In this document: positions 12,441 through 26,819 of the stretch, in pieces
How positions within the stretch are numbered: the stretch's first letter is position 1
How the letters are laid out: each line of letters begins with the position of its first letter
NCBI GenBank assembly: GCA_025084515.1
Contig: JAJAGP010000184.1
Span: 575,873 to 639,872, forward strand
Reading direction: 5' to 3'
DNA from: Ancistrus triradiatus
Taxonomy: Eukaryota; Chordata; Actinopteri; Siluriformes; Loricariidae
Length of the DNA stretch: 64,000 bases
The notes under the pieces: generated by a model
The model's database searches: none
Told to the model about the DNA's origin: nothing
What the model saw: the letters and a program-made list of their open reading frames with translations, nothing else
Position numbers and translations under genes: made by a program

Positions 12441-15400
12441 AGTTCCAGTACCAAAGCCTGCAATACTAGTATTAAATCTTTCAGTTCCCGTTTTAAAGCT
12501 TCAGGTTTCAGCACCAAAAGCTTCCAGTTGCAGTACCAAACGTACTCATTACCAATACTGATTATTACACCCTAGTACAGAACAGAAGCTTCAGTACCAG
12601 TACTAAGCCTCTTAATTCCAGAACCTTAGGCTTCAGAACTTTAAGTTCCAGTGACAGTACTAAAAGTGGTACCAGTACTAAAAGCTCCAGTCCCAATATT
12701 AAAGATTGCATTTGCAGTTCTAAAGCGTTCCAGTACCAAATCTTTGAATACTAGTACTAAATAATCCAGTGCCGGTTCCACATTTCTTGTTCCAGTACCA
12801 AAGCTACCAATTCCAGTACCAAATCTCCTAATGCTAGTATAAATCAGGTAGTTCCAGTTCCAAATGGTTCTGGTTCCAGTATTTAATGGCCCCAGTCCCA
12901 ATATTAAAGATTGTAGTTGCAGTTTTGAATCTTCCAGTTCCAGTACCACTTTCCAGTACCAAAGCTTCTAGTACCGGTATTAAATCATCCGATGCCAGTC
13001 CCAAGTTTCTAGTTCTAGTACCAAAGCTTCCAGTACCAAAGCCTGTAATACTAATACTGAATATTCTAGTTCCAGTGCCAAATGTTCTGGTTCCAGTACT
13101 AAAGGCCTCAGTTTTGTTATTAAAATATGTAGTTGCAGTACTGTAGTTTAAATTCCAGGAACAAAGTGTCTGGTTCTCAGATTCACATTCAGTACCAAAA
13201 CCTCTAGGCTTAAGGTTTCAGTTAAAGTACTAAATCTTCATGTTCCCAGTGCCAAAGGTTTGGGTACCAGTACTAAAAGCACCAGTTCCAATATTAAAGA
13301 TTGTAGTTGCAATTCTAAATCTTTCAGTTCTGGTACCAAATCTTCTAATACTAGTACGAAGCCTTCTAGTTCCAGTGCCAAAGGTGTCGGTTGCAGTACT
13401 AAAGGTTCCAGTTCTGTTACTAAAGATTGTACGTAGTTGTAGTTTTAAAGGTTTCAGTTCTCCAAAGGTCCTCATTCCTGTATTAATTGCACCAGTTCTA
13501 AAGGTTTTGGTTCCATTAACAAAGCCTCCAGTTTTAGCCCAAACACTTCCAGTTCCAGTACCGACAGTTCCAGTTCCAGTTTGCGTAGCTGAGGAGTTAA
13601 ATCTTTACTTTGCTGGTAGTAAAGCTTATAATCCTATTATTAAAGATTTTCAACAGGGTACCAAAACTTCACAATTAAACACGTTACACAAACTTAAATC
13701 AGATTATGAACTTTCTGTGTTTCGGGCTCGTCTGAAACGTGGACAACAAACTCTGGAGGATTATTTTCAGAAACAGACAAACGATGTTGATCGAGGTCCA
13801 AAGGATTAAGAAGAGTAAACATTTAATTTTCGGTGTGTCACTAAAAACATAGAGAAGATGAGAGGCCATCCAGAGTACGGGGATTAGGGCTCGAGGTTTG
13901 GAAACTTTGTGAGTGCTGACAGATAATCAGTGCAGGGAGACGGTAAAATATAATTCCCGTCACAATGCAATGGGTAAACAAGGTGCTCTGATCTATCGCA
14001 ATAAGCTGAAACCCTGCTGCCTCGGAGTGTGTCACAGAGCGGCTCTGATTTTTGGGCTATAATTAGCTGCTCAGGGAAACTTTGGGTCAAATAAAGACCG
14101 AACGTCCCAGAGCGCCGGAGCTCAAGGAGAGACGGAGAGAAAGTTCAGCCCAAGAGCATTGGTCATGGGCCACTTCCTGCTGTATTCAAGAATAAAAATA
14201 AAGCAGAGCACCAGCAGGATCTGAGGAAGCTGGAGGATCTTCTCGCCCTCTTCTCCCTCAGAAGGAGCCCGGGGCAGGACGGAAGGCCCGATTGTTTGCT
14301 CGTTACGAGCTTGTTTCACGACGTGCTTTTCCCAGGCAGGCTGAGAGTGTGTTTAGCGTTTGTGTCGAGCAGCGGGAATCTCCGGTGCCAACGCGCCATC
14401 CTGCTTTTAAAGCGGCGCGCCGCGCGTGACGCCAATTAATTCGCTGGCCGTCGGCCAGGCGGTGGAATCGCAGCCAGGTGTTGGAGGGCATTAGGCTGGT
14501 GATGGATCGGAGGCAGGGCGCTGGATGAGGAAGCCCTTCATTACTATCCTCATTTGTGCGACAGAGCTAATGAAGATGGTACGAGCAATGCTTTTGGATG
14601 GGTTAGCACTAAGTGTGTGTGTTTTGACCCTCGCCAGTGAAAAGAAGCAAACGCAGACGGAGATTTGGTTGAACAGAAATGACACAAGATGGTTTGTTGC
14701 ATGGGGAAGTACCCCAGATCTCCATATTGAAAAATAAAAATAAAAAATAAAAATAAAAAAATAACGCTTTCTTACCTTTCCTTCGATGTTTATTTCATTG
14801 CAGGCAGCACGAACCCGAGGCATTTCATGTTTTGTTAATAAACATCCTTTCCTGCATTTCAGGCCTGCAACACACTCCAAAAAAGTTGGGACAGGGACAG
14901 TATAGGGCTAGTAATGAGGTAAAAACAAGATAATGACGTGATTTCAAACAAGTGATTATAATCATGATTTGGTACAAAAAAGTCTTGGAGGACCAAAGAT
15001 GGTCAGAGGATCTCCAGTTTATCAACAAATGTGTGAGAAAATGATTGAAATGTTTAAAAGCCATGTTCCTCAAAGAAATACTACAAAAAAGCCTAAAGTG
15101 AAGAGGGGTGATCTCCGCTCCCTCAGACGGCACTATTCATCAGTGGCTGATAGAATCACATGGACAAGGGATTCCTTTATCAAACCTTTATCAGGCTCTA
15201 CAATACAGAGTTACATTCACAAATGCCACTTAAAACGTTGCTGTGCTAAAAAGAAGCCTTATGTTATAACCATGTTGCATCTGGTTATCTGAACAAGGTG
15301 TTGGTAGGTTAATCAGCACCTCTTACTGGGTGAAACCTTCTAAGAGATAGTACAGGAAAGAATAATAAAGTTATTAGAGAACTTTATGGTGTGTTGATGC

Positions 15401-16402
15401 CTCGTCGTGTTGTGCAGCTGTCTCTGAATGATAAAGCTCCGATAAAGCTTCCTCTAACCATGCACTGCTTAAATCTACTGCTTCTTAAATGGCGGAACGC
15501 CGCCCCCGGGGCCAGGCGGCTCTTCTATTGAGTGTTATACACTGTTCTGGAGTTCGATCAAGCAGGACTTGAGTGTAATGTGTGCCAGTGCCACTGTAGC
15601 CGCCGGTGAGGCCCAGGAGGAGGTATTGATTTTCCTGCTGTAAAAAAGAGAGTGGTGTGATTTAAAGAACTCGCGGGCTGTTGCTCTTCGATCACGGTTT
15701 AGAAATCTCTCATACCAGCCCCAACCGACGAGCTCACGGGATTCACACGAACCACACTAATGATGATCAATCCTGGATGATCTGTGTGAGGCGAGACGTT
15801 ACGGACCTGTCAGATATGAACTTTGGACCCGTTAGGCGAAGGAAAAGCAACGGCTCGTTCGTCACGCTTTGACGTGTTCAGAGTTTTACGTACGAGCGTC
15901 TGTAATCAGCCTTATTAAGGATCTTCAGTGAGGCGTCAACAAGTCAGTAAAGTGCTGGCACGATCCAAAAAAGCCGAGCTTGCATCTCTTTGATTTTCTC
16001 CAAAATGTTTTCAAATGTATGCATAAAAACATAGAGATGTAATTCGGTTTATACCCTGTAGACATTTAGAAAATCAGCAAATCACTCCATTTTACCAAAC
16101 CTTTGCATAAATAATACGAGCCCAAGAGTCTCCTCAAGATGAAGTGTTAAACCGACTAATACAGCCTGAACTTCTACGTATTGATAGAATTGTTGACAGG
16201 AATTGTTTATTATCTCTTAAAAAGCAGGAAAAATTGCTTCAGGATTCAAAAACATTTTTTTAGAGGATTAAACATCTTTCTTGCAGTCTGTTATTATTTT
16301 TTTTTTATATTTCTGTGCTATCTTTTACCTTCACTTTTTTATTGTTTTTGTTTATCTTTATATTATTGATTGATTTCACCTATCTTTGTCTGTTGATTAT
16401 TA

Positions 16403-16434
<32 letters not shown>

Positions 16435-16492
16435 TTCTCATTGGTATTTTATAAATAAATCGTGTTATTGTTATTTATTATTATTATTATTA

Positions 16493-16533
<41 letters not shown>

Positions 16534-16662
16534 CTGTTTTTAGATGATTAAACATCTTTCTTCTGTTATTGTTATGTTAAAATAGTTGTGTTATTGTTTA
16601 CTTTTATGCCAGTTATTTTTGTTTATATATATTATTGATTTCTTCCACTTATCTGTCTGATG

Positions 16663-16701
<39 letters not shown>

Positions 16702-18108
16702 TATTGTGTTATCATTATTGATATTATAATTATTATTTGTATAATTACTATTATTTATTTTACTATTTTTAATATTTTTATTATTATTATTGTTTTATTT
16801 TAGTATTATTGTTATTGTTTTTTTATTATTATTATTTGTAGTATTAGTTCCTGAACTGGTGCAGCTTAGAGAAGGTAACCAAAGTGAATGAGTTTTGACT
16901 CAGGGAATTTGATATCAGCAGGTATTTCTGTGGGGAAATAAGCTGTGGGGTTGTGCAGCACCGCTGGATCTGTCTTTTTATAGAACCTGATTAACTCTGT
17001 CCATTAAAGCGTGAGGGACGTCCTATCAGTGATCATCCCCTCCACGGAAAGTCAATGCCCGCCATCACTGGGCGTACAGTCACCCACGTGCTGGGTCCGA
17101 TAAGAGCCCGGCCTGATGATCCGATAAGCTCAGGGAGAGAGAACAATGAGAAACAGAGAGACGGAGGAGATGGAGGATGCTGTGTGTCACATGGTCCAAT
17201 CTGGATGGAAAGCCATTGAGGCCAGAGGTCACACAGCGGCATCTGATAGCTGTTGGCGATCACAGAGCAGGAAGTGAACCTGAGTCGGTTCTGTTGTACT
17301 GTCAATAATAGTACGTGATGGGCTTGTATGGGGGGGTCGCTTGCACTGGTCATAATTAGAAATCTTCTGACCTTAAATCACTGAACAAATCAAAAACTTA
17401 ATCCAAGCGGATTTATGGTCACGTGCTCGAGTCCTCTTACTATGCACTAAATGCAGTGACATCACTGTTTGTACTGGAACCATGTCGACGTTTTGAATGA
17501 GAAAGTCTTTTTTAAATAATAGCAGATTTACAGAGGTTACTCAGATGATATTTTCAGGACAAACTCACATTTTTACAGGCTGCATCCCAACCCAAAGCCT
17601 CCCCCCGCGCCTCCTCTAACAGCTGGGTGTCACATTTCATTTGGGCTTATCCTCGCTGAGCACCTGTACTTCCTCTCTGTCATCACTATCTCTCTTTTAC
17701 AAACTCGCTCTCTCTCTCTTTCCTACACTAATGTATTTAAGAGTGAGTGTGAAGTGCAGACGCCGCTTGTGAAACACACTTCCTGCAGAGCCCATGGGTT
17801 CACATACTTTATTTATCCTCCTGCTGCTGAGTATTTCAGAAACGGCTGATCTACTGGGATTTTGGAAATTGGGCTCACCAACATTGGACACTTTGGGCTT
17901 CGTAATACCAACTGAGCATTGTCTAAACCTTACAGCCTATCAGGGCATTGTTGCTGACCACTGTGGGCACCCCTTTATGCCCACAGTGTACCATCTTTTA
18001 AAGACTACTTAATGCAGGATAATGAATATGAAGATGAGATCACTGTATTCAGACGGCCTCCATATTCTATATTATTGATTTATTCCACTTATCCCTGTCT
18101 GTTAATAA

Positions 18109-18141
<33 letters not shown>

Positions 18142-21100
18142 TTATATTTATATTATATTATTTATATCATTAATATTATTATTATTTTAATCATTATTTT
18201 ATTATTATTGTTATTATTTTTTATATATTTTATTATTGTTATTTATTATTTGTGTTATTACTTTTATTATTATTATTATAATTTTTTTGTATTATTATTA
18301 TTATTTTAATATTATTATTGTATTATTTGTATGATTACTATTTATTTTATTTTTTATATTGTTACTGTTATTATTAAATAATCTGTAGCGTTACACAGGA
18401 CTGCTAGGTCTGTCTTTTTATAGAACCTGATTCACCCTGCTCATTAACTCAGTGATTAAGTCGATGCCCACCATCGCCGGTTGTACAGTCACCCACAGTC
18501 ACCCACAGTCACCCACAGTCACCCACAGTCACCAGCTCTCAATCCGATAGAGGGAGACACTAAGGCTCTCTAACCCCAAATCGTGAGGCTCTTTAAGTAG
18601 AAGAGTTCCACTGCATTTCCCACCGTCTAATCCTATCAGGACTTATTAGTGAGAGGAAGGAGATGCTCCTAAGCGACTGTGATGGTGATGATTATATTTC
18701 TTTTGCCTCTGTGATCGAGGGTGTGATTAACAATTAGAACACGGTTTAATTAGAGCCAAGCTGCCATTCAGATCTGCACTTGGCAACTCTGTTAATTGTC
18801 GCACAGACGCCGCCGATGTTGTTGCTGCTGTTGCTGTTGTTGTTGTTGTTATTATTGTCGTCGTCGTTTGGCGCTGGCTGATGCTGGAGATGGTGATGGA
18901 GATGGAGATGGTGAGGTGGTGATAGAGCTCTGGCTGGATCATTTCCTTTGACAACTTCACTATCGTGCAACGAAAACAAACAAAGCTGTGTGTGCATGCG
19001 AGTTTAGCCTCCGATACTGGATGCACCGGCGCCTCCGGAGAGAACCAGTCGAGATTCATTAAACACTCTCGACTCGGCTCGAGCTCCTGACACGATCTTT
19101 AAAGCGGTACTCCAGCTTTTTTTCTTAAACCGTCTCTCAATCCACCATCTGTATCAACAAACTAAGGGCTGGAAAATCTGTTAAAACCACCTTAACAGGG
19201 TCTGGAGATGAGCAGGCTGAAGATTTGCATAACGAATTCTCCTTGTTGCCTGAGCCGTGTGGTATAATTTACAAATGCAATTTAAAAAAAACAGACGCCG
19301 TACTGAAGGCAGCTTATGTTGCTCTAAAATCTCAGTGTACTTTTCTGCATTAATGCTGCATCACAGAAGGGCCCTGACCCGACCCCATACCATGACAGAG
19401 CCTGGCTTTTGGACTTGTTCCTCATAACAGTCTGGATGGTCCCAAAACAGATCTGTTATACTGCTGGGTCTGAGCACAATCCCCGTTCCCACTGTATGAT
19501 GGTCCGTCCCAGATGCCTCCGAGCCCAGAGAAGCTGACGCCCCTTCTGGGCATGGTTATAACAGAAGGCTTCTTTTAGCACAGTAACGTTTTAAGTGGTA
19601 TGTGTGAATGTAACTCTGTATTGTAGAGCTTGATAAAGGTTTGATAAAGGAATCCCTTGCCCATGTGGTTCTGTCAGCTAGTGATGAGTGATGGTTCATG
19701 ATGCAGTGCCGTCTGAGGGAGCGGAGATCACCCCTCTTCAGTTTAAGCTTTTTGTAGGAAACTCAGCCTTTTGTGGATACTGCTTTTGTTTTCTGATTTG
19801 GGGTTTTGCAGTTTTTATGGTGCCAGGGTATCTGGGGTTGTGTAGGGGAATCATTGGTCCTCCTACTGCCTGCATGCTGTTTTAGTAGGGCAGGGCTTGC
19901 AGGAGAGTCCAGCACCCAACCTTCACCTTTATTCCAGGCTCTGGGGTCCTCTTATATCAGCTGGCTCTTAGAACCGTGCCACCGGAGAGGCTCTGCCTTA
20001 ATATAATAATAATAATAAAACTGGCTCTGAAGTAAGGGAAATTGTCAACCAGAGAGGCAGGGGAAATGTTAAGTCCAATGAGAAGAGGGAAATTACTTAT
20101 TAAAGACGTTTATTAGATTATAACGCACTCCACGTACCTTCAAATTCCCAGATTAATTAGTTTTTGACCCTAATAAAAACGCTGCTGAGTTAAGAATAAG
20201 CTGGAAAAAGGCTTTAATCTGTGAACAGCTTTAAAACCTTGGGTTGCCAGATCTGCATGGACCACTCAGACCAATACCCTTAAGAAAAACAAAACAGATA
20301 AACAGATGTAGGCTTGTAGAGGCAAACTGTGATGGGGGCACCCCGGTCTACATTTTGGCAAGGTGAAACCCCAGTACTCGCTCTCTCTGCCCTCTATATG
20401 CCAGAGTTTTGCTGTCTTATGTCATACCTGGTCCCTATTCTCACACCGGACCCTTATTTTGGCTCCTTAAGGGCAGAGAAAAAGGTCCAGTCCAGCTAAG
20501 CAGGCACCCAGGGACCAATAGTGCAAAGAAGGACCCAGGTCTGGTGTCCGGAGCACAGAAGGCCCTCCGAGTTACAGGTCCCCAAGGTACAGAAGTCAGG
20601 GAGTTGGTAACCGCTCTGCTTGTGTATCCCTTTAATGCAATAACTTATTTTTTATGGTCAAGGAAACTGTTAAAATGATTGTCCTGAATAATATTTAATA
20701 GAGTTATACATTCTAACACCATAATGTGGGCACCCCTGGTTGGCATCACCTGTTATGACCCACCCAGACCCCCCAGTCCCCAAAGGACCGCTGAGATTCA
20801 GGAACAAACCCACCGTCCTGTGTAACTAGTTCAGGGGTGCTAGAGATCAACCCAGGGTGGCTCAGAATTGGGCACCAGTGCCCTACCTACTGTACCACTG
20901 ATGTTGGTGTGCCACCTCTGAGTTTCCCTGTATATTCAGCATGTATATTCTTGAAATGTAGGCTTCCTGGCACTTTTGTTTTAACGTAGATTGTCATACA
21001 GCCAACCCTGGACAGGGTGTGTATACTGTATGTGGCATTATTGGGGCACAGAAGCAGTTTGCAAGTCCACAAACCCTGGTTGGAGTCTTGGTGGTGCCTG

Positions 21101-22667
21101 CCAGCCACGGGCCAGACCAGGGAACCAATATCCTCTGCAGCGATGGTCTGGTGCCACGTTCAGGGTGCATGCTCTTACATACAAGGTGCCAATCCTTTAG
21201 TGGGTTCTGTAAACACAGCACCTGGCATTCAGGGCCAGCCAGGAGTCCATGCGGGTTCACTGGGACAATGACCATTTCATACAATTTCTCTCAACGACGT
21301 CCTGCTTTGCCAGGTCCAGGGGATGGGTCTGCGGTGCCACGTGACCAGACTGGTAGTGCCAACGCATTATAAGTACGTCATCAGTATTTGGTATTTTCTT
21401 TTACCCATACAGTACTTTATGTCCTGTGTCCCTTTAATATGATAATATATTATTCTAAAATAACGTCTGATTTATTTAACCTTTAATATCATCAACTCAA
21501 CCCCCTTAGCTGCCCTTTAGTGCCCTCAAACGTGGCGGAAGGCGATCCGGCTGAACACTGGAGAAATCCTTTAATCGAGGTTCAGAAATCAATTATTTAT
21601 CTGAAGCCCGTCTGATTTCATTTAATAGCAGCGCTGGGATTGGGGGATGTGGACCATAGACCGTCTGTATATCTTCTGAGAAGCAGTGACACACTCTGTA
21701 TCACACACACACGCACACACACACACACACGAACGCTGAGTCACATCAGCGCAGAGGCATCCGTCACACACCCCATTTCCCCCGGACGCTGCCGATCAGA
21801 ACGATCCTGGACGCGATTCTGAGAGGCTCGACGCCGCAGGCCGCAGGGACGGACGAGGCAAAAGGCAGCCTATAAATCTGTTTTTTATTCTCTCCGCTCT
21901 CTCCCTCTCTGCTGCGTTTGGGAGTGACTGCGGGGTTCAATATCACGGCTGTAAATTTGGCGGTGCTGATCTAGCAAGCCGCCGCAGAGCCTTGATCCTC
22001 GAGATGCGATCAAACGCGCCGACAGTTCCAATCGACAGACTGCAGGTCCGAACGAAACAAACTGGAGCTGGACGAGTAAAGTGTCCTGCTTCTGTCTGAC
22101 CCTTACACTATGCGTGTGTGTGTGGGGGGGGGGTTGTTTTTTAATAGTGGGGCGCCTCTAGGACCCGCACCACTTTTCAGACCTTTTCAGTCATTCACAA
22201 TGAATTCAGGATTCATAAGCAAAAGATAATGAAGGAGAAATAACGTTCCAGTTCTGAATACGCTACGACGGGGGCAAAAAAACTTTAGAACGTAACGCAC
22301 GAGCCCTTACCCCCTCTGTGTCTCTCTCTCTGTTGGTACAGCCGTGGCGGGGGCAGAAGATGTGGCACTGTATGTGGGCATCGTGGCCGTAGCTCTGTGC
22401 CTCACCCTTCTGCTGGTGGTCCTCGTCCTCGTGTACCGCAGGAAGAAGGAGGGCCTAGACGCGGACGTAGCCGACTCGTCCATTCTCACCACCGGCTTCC
22501 AGCCCGTGGGCATCAAACCCGCCATGCCAGGTGTGTGGGCACCGACCCGGGCACGACGCGCCAGTAGGATATGCTTCCTCTCTTACAAATGTTTGTGTGT
22601 TTCCTCACTCGGCCAGAGTCTCTGAGCCTTTCATCCTGTCTGTGAGCTACCAGGGGGTTCTGTAGCC

Positions 22668-22717
<50 letters not shown>

Positions 22718-25700
22718 TGTGGAGGCTCACACATGGCATCATATTATGTGGTGTGTTTTCCTTGGTGTGTTTCCAAGTCGATTGTCATGTCCCCCTTTCC
22801 CGCCTTTTTCATCAGAGAACTCTCACCTGCTGACCATCCAGCCGGACCTGACCACCTCGGGGTACCAGGGCTCTCTGCGATCCCGCCACGACCCCGCTCC
22901 CAAATTCTCCCTGAGCGACGGCCCTCTGCTGGAGCCGCTGGCTAACGGTTCACATACCATGCCCAATGGGAAAGTGCCCGGGGAAGGGGGTCACCTGACC
23001 AACCGCCTGGCCGCACAGGGCTACTTCAAAACGATGCCGCGTGACACCGAGTACACCTCCTACGGGACCTTCAACTTCCTGGGGGGACGTCTGACCATCC
23101 CCAATACAGGTCAGTGAGAGTCAGTTAAGCTACTGATTCAGTGAATCGCTCTGTGAGTCAGACATTTTGTCAGTCTGTGAAATGGCCAGTCTGGTATTGA
23201 CTTAGTGAGTCATTAATGTCATTAATTAATAGTCAGTCAATCAGTGAGTCATTGAGTCAGTCAGTGAGTCATAGATTCAATGAGTCAAAGTCACTCAGTC
23301 ACATAGTCAGGATCATTCAGTCAATGAGTCAGAGTCAGTCATAGAGTCAGTGAATCGTAGTCAGTCAGTCCTTGAGTCATAGAATCAATCAATCAGTGAG
23401 TCATATAATCTATGATTCAGTGAATCTTAGAGTCAGTAAGAAATATACTCACAGTCAGTGAGTCATAGTCAGTGAGTCATAGTCAATCAGTCAGTGACTC
23501 GCAGAATCAATCAATCAGTCATTGAGTCATAGAGTCAAAGTCAGTCATGGAGTCACTCAGTCAAAGTCACTCAGTCACTCAGTTAAAGAGTCAACTAGTA
23601 AAGCAGTGAAGTCAAGGAGTCACTCAGACAGTGAATCATAGATTCAATGAGTAAAAGTCATTCAGACATGGAGTCAATCAGTGAGTCATAGAGTCATTCA
23701 ATCAGTGAGACTTAGATTCAAGGAGTCAAAGTCACTCAGTCACAGAGTCAAATATGAGTCAGTCAGTGAATCATACTCAGTCAATCAATGAGTCATAGAA
23801 TCAATCAGTGAGTGAATCATTGGTATGTCTGTCATTTAGCACATGCCCTTAGTGCCCAGAGTGACTTACCACCCTACAATCCAATTAACTGTGGGTTAGG
23901 GTTCTTGCTGTAGGACCCAACAGTGGCAGCATGTCAGAGGTGAGTCACTCTGTCAGTGAGCTGATCTGTAGCTCAGTCAGCCTGTGAGTATTTTTTAATA
24001 AAGTTCTTTTCTATTTCAGTGTAAAAGCTGAAATGCTGTTCCGCTTTAACAGGACAGTAGATGAAGGTGACTCCGAGGTGATTTTAACCAGTCTGATCAA
24101 ATTCCACAATAGATCACCAAGGTCTCGTAGAGCCGAGTGAATCAGCTTCCTGTGTAAATAACTGAAGGGTAAATCACACTCCTGATGCTGCGATAACCAT
24201 CACATTATGACGATGAAAGCATTTTACAAACACAGAGGGAATACTTAAGATTTCTTCCCGTGGCATGGCTTTAATTGGAGAGCGTTAACAGGCAAAGAGA
24301 CGAGGCCGGGGCACAGCGTCGCTAGGCCGATCGGAGTCGGCGTGGGGCCTGAAACCTGAGCCACTGTGGCGCGGGCCCAGTCTATTCAGGGCAATTAGCT
24401 CCTTCAATAAGAGACCGAACCCTCATCAGTCTGCAGCGTTAGGACTTCCTGCGAAGCCACACCCGAGGAAGTGATAATGAGTCGTTCGATTTTGTGCAGA
24501 AATCCATCTGGAGGAAAAGAATTAGAGCGCTAGATGTAGGATTAGAGACGAGCTTAGGAAACAAGAAGGACCCTCCCCTCCCCGTGACCCTGACCAGCAT
24601 AAGCAGTGGCCGAGGCTCTGTGGACGTTTACGTTTGTTTAATGGTGCTTTAAATATTAAACCTCTTCACAGCAAATCATTCCTTTCCTCCTCTCTTTGCT
24701 GTTCAGGGATCAGTCTGCTGATTCCTCCAGAGGCGATCCCCCGAGGCAAAATCTATGAGATCTACCTGACCGTGCAGAGGAAGAACGATGTGAGGTGGGT
24801 TCTTCGTCCCTCTAGACAAGTTTAAGGAAGTCAGGAAATCCTTGTGCTTCAGGTTTTGTATTATCAGGCAGATATGTAAACGATTGCAGGTGTGGTCTGA
24901 TTAGATGCAGGGTCTTACCAGAGGGTAAAAGTGCTTCCCCTATAAAAAGGCTCTCAGGAGCTACTTTTGGGTAGTGTACCTCTTGATGATGCACTCAAAG
25001 ACATTTTCCCCAGTGTACAGACTTTGAGAGGGGGAGCATCATTGGACTGAGAGAAGCAGGAGGGTGGTTTTGATGAATTGCCTCCATCTGGGCCGCTCTG
25101 ACCTAGCTGTTAGGAGGTGTTGGGAGCAGTGATTTTATGGGGGCACCCACACGGTGACCAGGCTTCGGACGACCCAGACAGACCCCCAGTAGAGAGGATC
25201 ATTTGATTCTCTCACAGCTTGATTATCCACCATCCAGACACAGGGGGCACCTTTACTACACACCCCTATCTCTGCTCGGACCATTTGCAGGAGCTTAGAA
25301 GAAGGAATTTTGTTGTCACGGCGCCCATTAGGTGTCCTGCCATTGACAGCCAGCCACCATTGCCTTCGTGTGCAATGGAGTCATGAACGAGAAACTGGAC
25401 TGCTATGGACTGGAGCCGTATTGTCTTTAGTGATGAATCCAGGTTCTGTTTGGGATCCGACAACGGTCGGGTTCGAGTATGGAGGCCTTCATTTAAAAAT
25501 CAAAACTCTTACACAGCATATTCATTGAAAAAACTGTTGCAAAGTGAAATCTGCTGCAGAAAACCACCGAAGCCATCAATCAGACTGAGAGATGGTGAAG
25601 CCGTACGCTTACGCCTCAGCCTTCTTTTTGATGATTAAATATTTAAACTGGTTCGATGTAATAAGACTTTTCTTTGCTCTCCTTTATCCGTGTGTAAGGA

Positions 25701-26390
25701 CTGACATATCATAAAGTCCATGGGTTTCTAATCTGAAGCTCTCGCAGCTCTGTTTCACCTCTCACCCTGCCAGTCGATCCTGATCCTCTCTGGCGTACAG
25801 CCTGACCCCATGCCCCTGTTTCTGCCCCCTCAGATTACCCCTGGCCGGGTGCCAGACCCTGCTAAGTCCGGTGGTGAGCTGCGGGCCCCCAGGGGTGGTA
25901 CTGACGCGCCCCGTCATCATCAGCATGGAGCACTGCTCCGACTCCTGCACCGACCACTGGGCCATCAGACTGAAGAAGCAAACGTACGAGGGAAGCTGGG
26001 AGGTGAGGACAAGGGCGGATATTAATTAGTTTTTTCTAAATAAATACTAATTTGATTAATTAACTTTACCAGACACATCAGTTTTCATCTTAATCACACA
26101 AAAAAAATGTATACAAGCATATATACAAATATAATTTTAACATTGTTACTCTTTACACAATATAACAAATTATAAAATTACATTTTTATATTATTGTTAT
26201 TAATTTGTATGTATATAATATAGAAATAATATAATAACATAATACTACTACTTCTAATAAATAATAATAAAATAATATAATATAGGATATAAATAAAAAT
26301 AATAGAAAATTTTATCATTTTATTATTTATAAAAATAAATCATAAGCTTTTTATTTCTCTGGTTGCACCACCTGAATCTTTTAATTAATG

Positions 26391-26428
<38 letters not shown>

Positions 26429-26515
26429 GAGCTGCATGAGTGGCTTATTTTTTTATATTATATTTTTATATTATTTAAAATTTATTTTACATTAATTTAT
26501 TGCACACTTAAAATG

Positions 26516-26567
<52 letters not shown>

Positions 26568-26772
26568 TGATATATATTTTTATTATTATCTTGACCTGCA
26601 TGAGCTGCTTTTTATTTGTTTTTTTTTCTAATTTTATATTAATGTAAATTTCCAATACATTTCTTTAATTTACATTTAATTTACGCTTAGAAAGTTAAAT
26701 CTTTGTAAGGGCTTCATTTATTGGTGCCGATATTTTCCATTTTTTTTTCCTCTGGTTGCACCATCTGAATCA

Positions 26773-26819
<47 letters not shown>

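Noticed and set aside
11420..13600. Regularly spaced repeats as a CRISPR array
   Set aside because: Units are contiguous and degenerate without unique spacers, and the host is a vertebrate.
13240..13809. 189-codon frame
   Set aside because: Mostly the 15-bp minisatellite plus a chance extension. The C-terminal 60 residues match no family I know.
22344..22625. Start of a separate small membrane protein at 22344
   Set aside because: The ATG on the shifted frame is chance. The segment is an internal exon of unc5a with an acceptor at 22341 and a donor at 22531.
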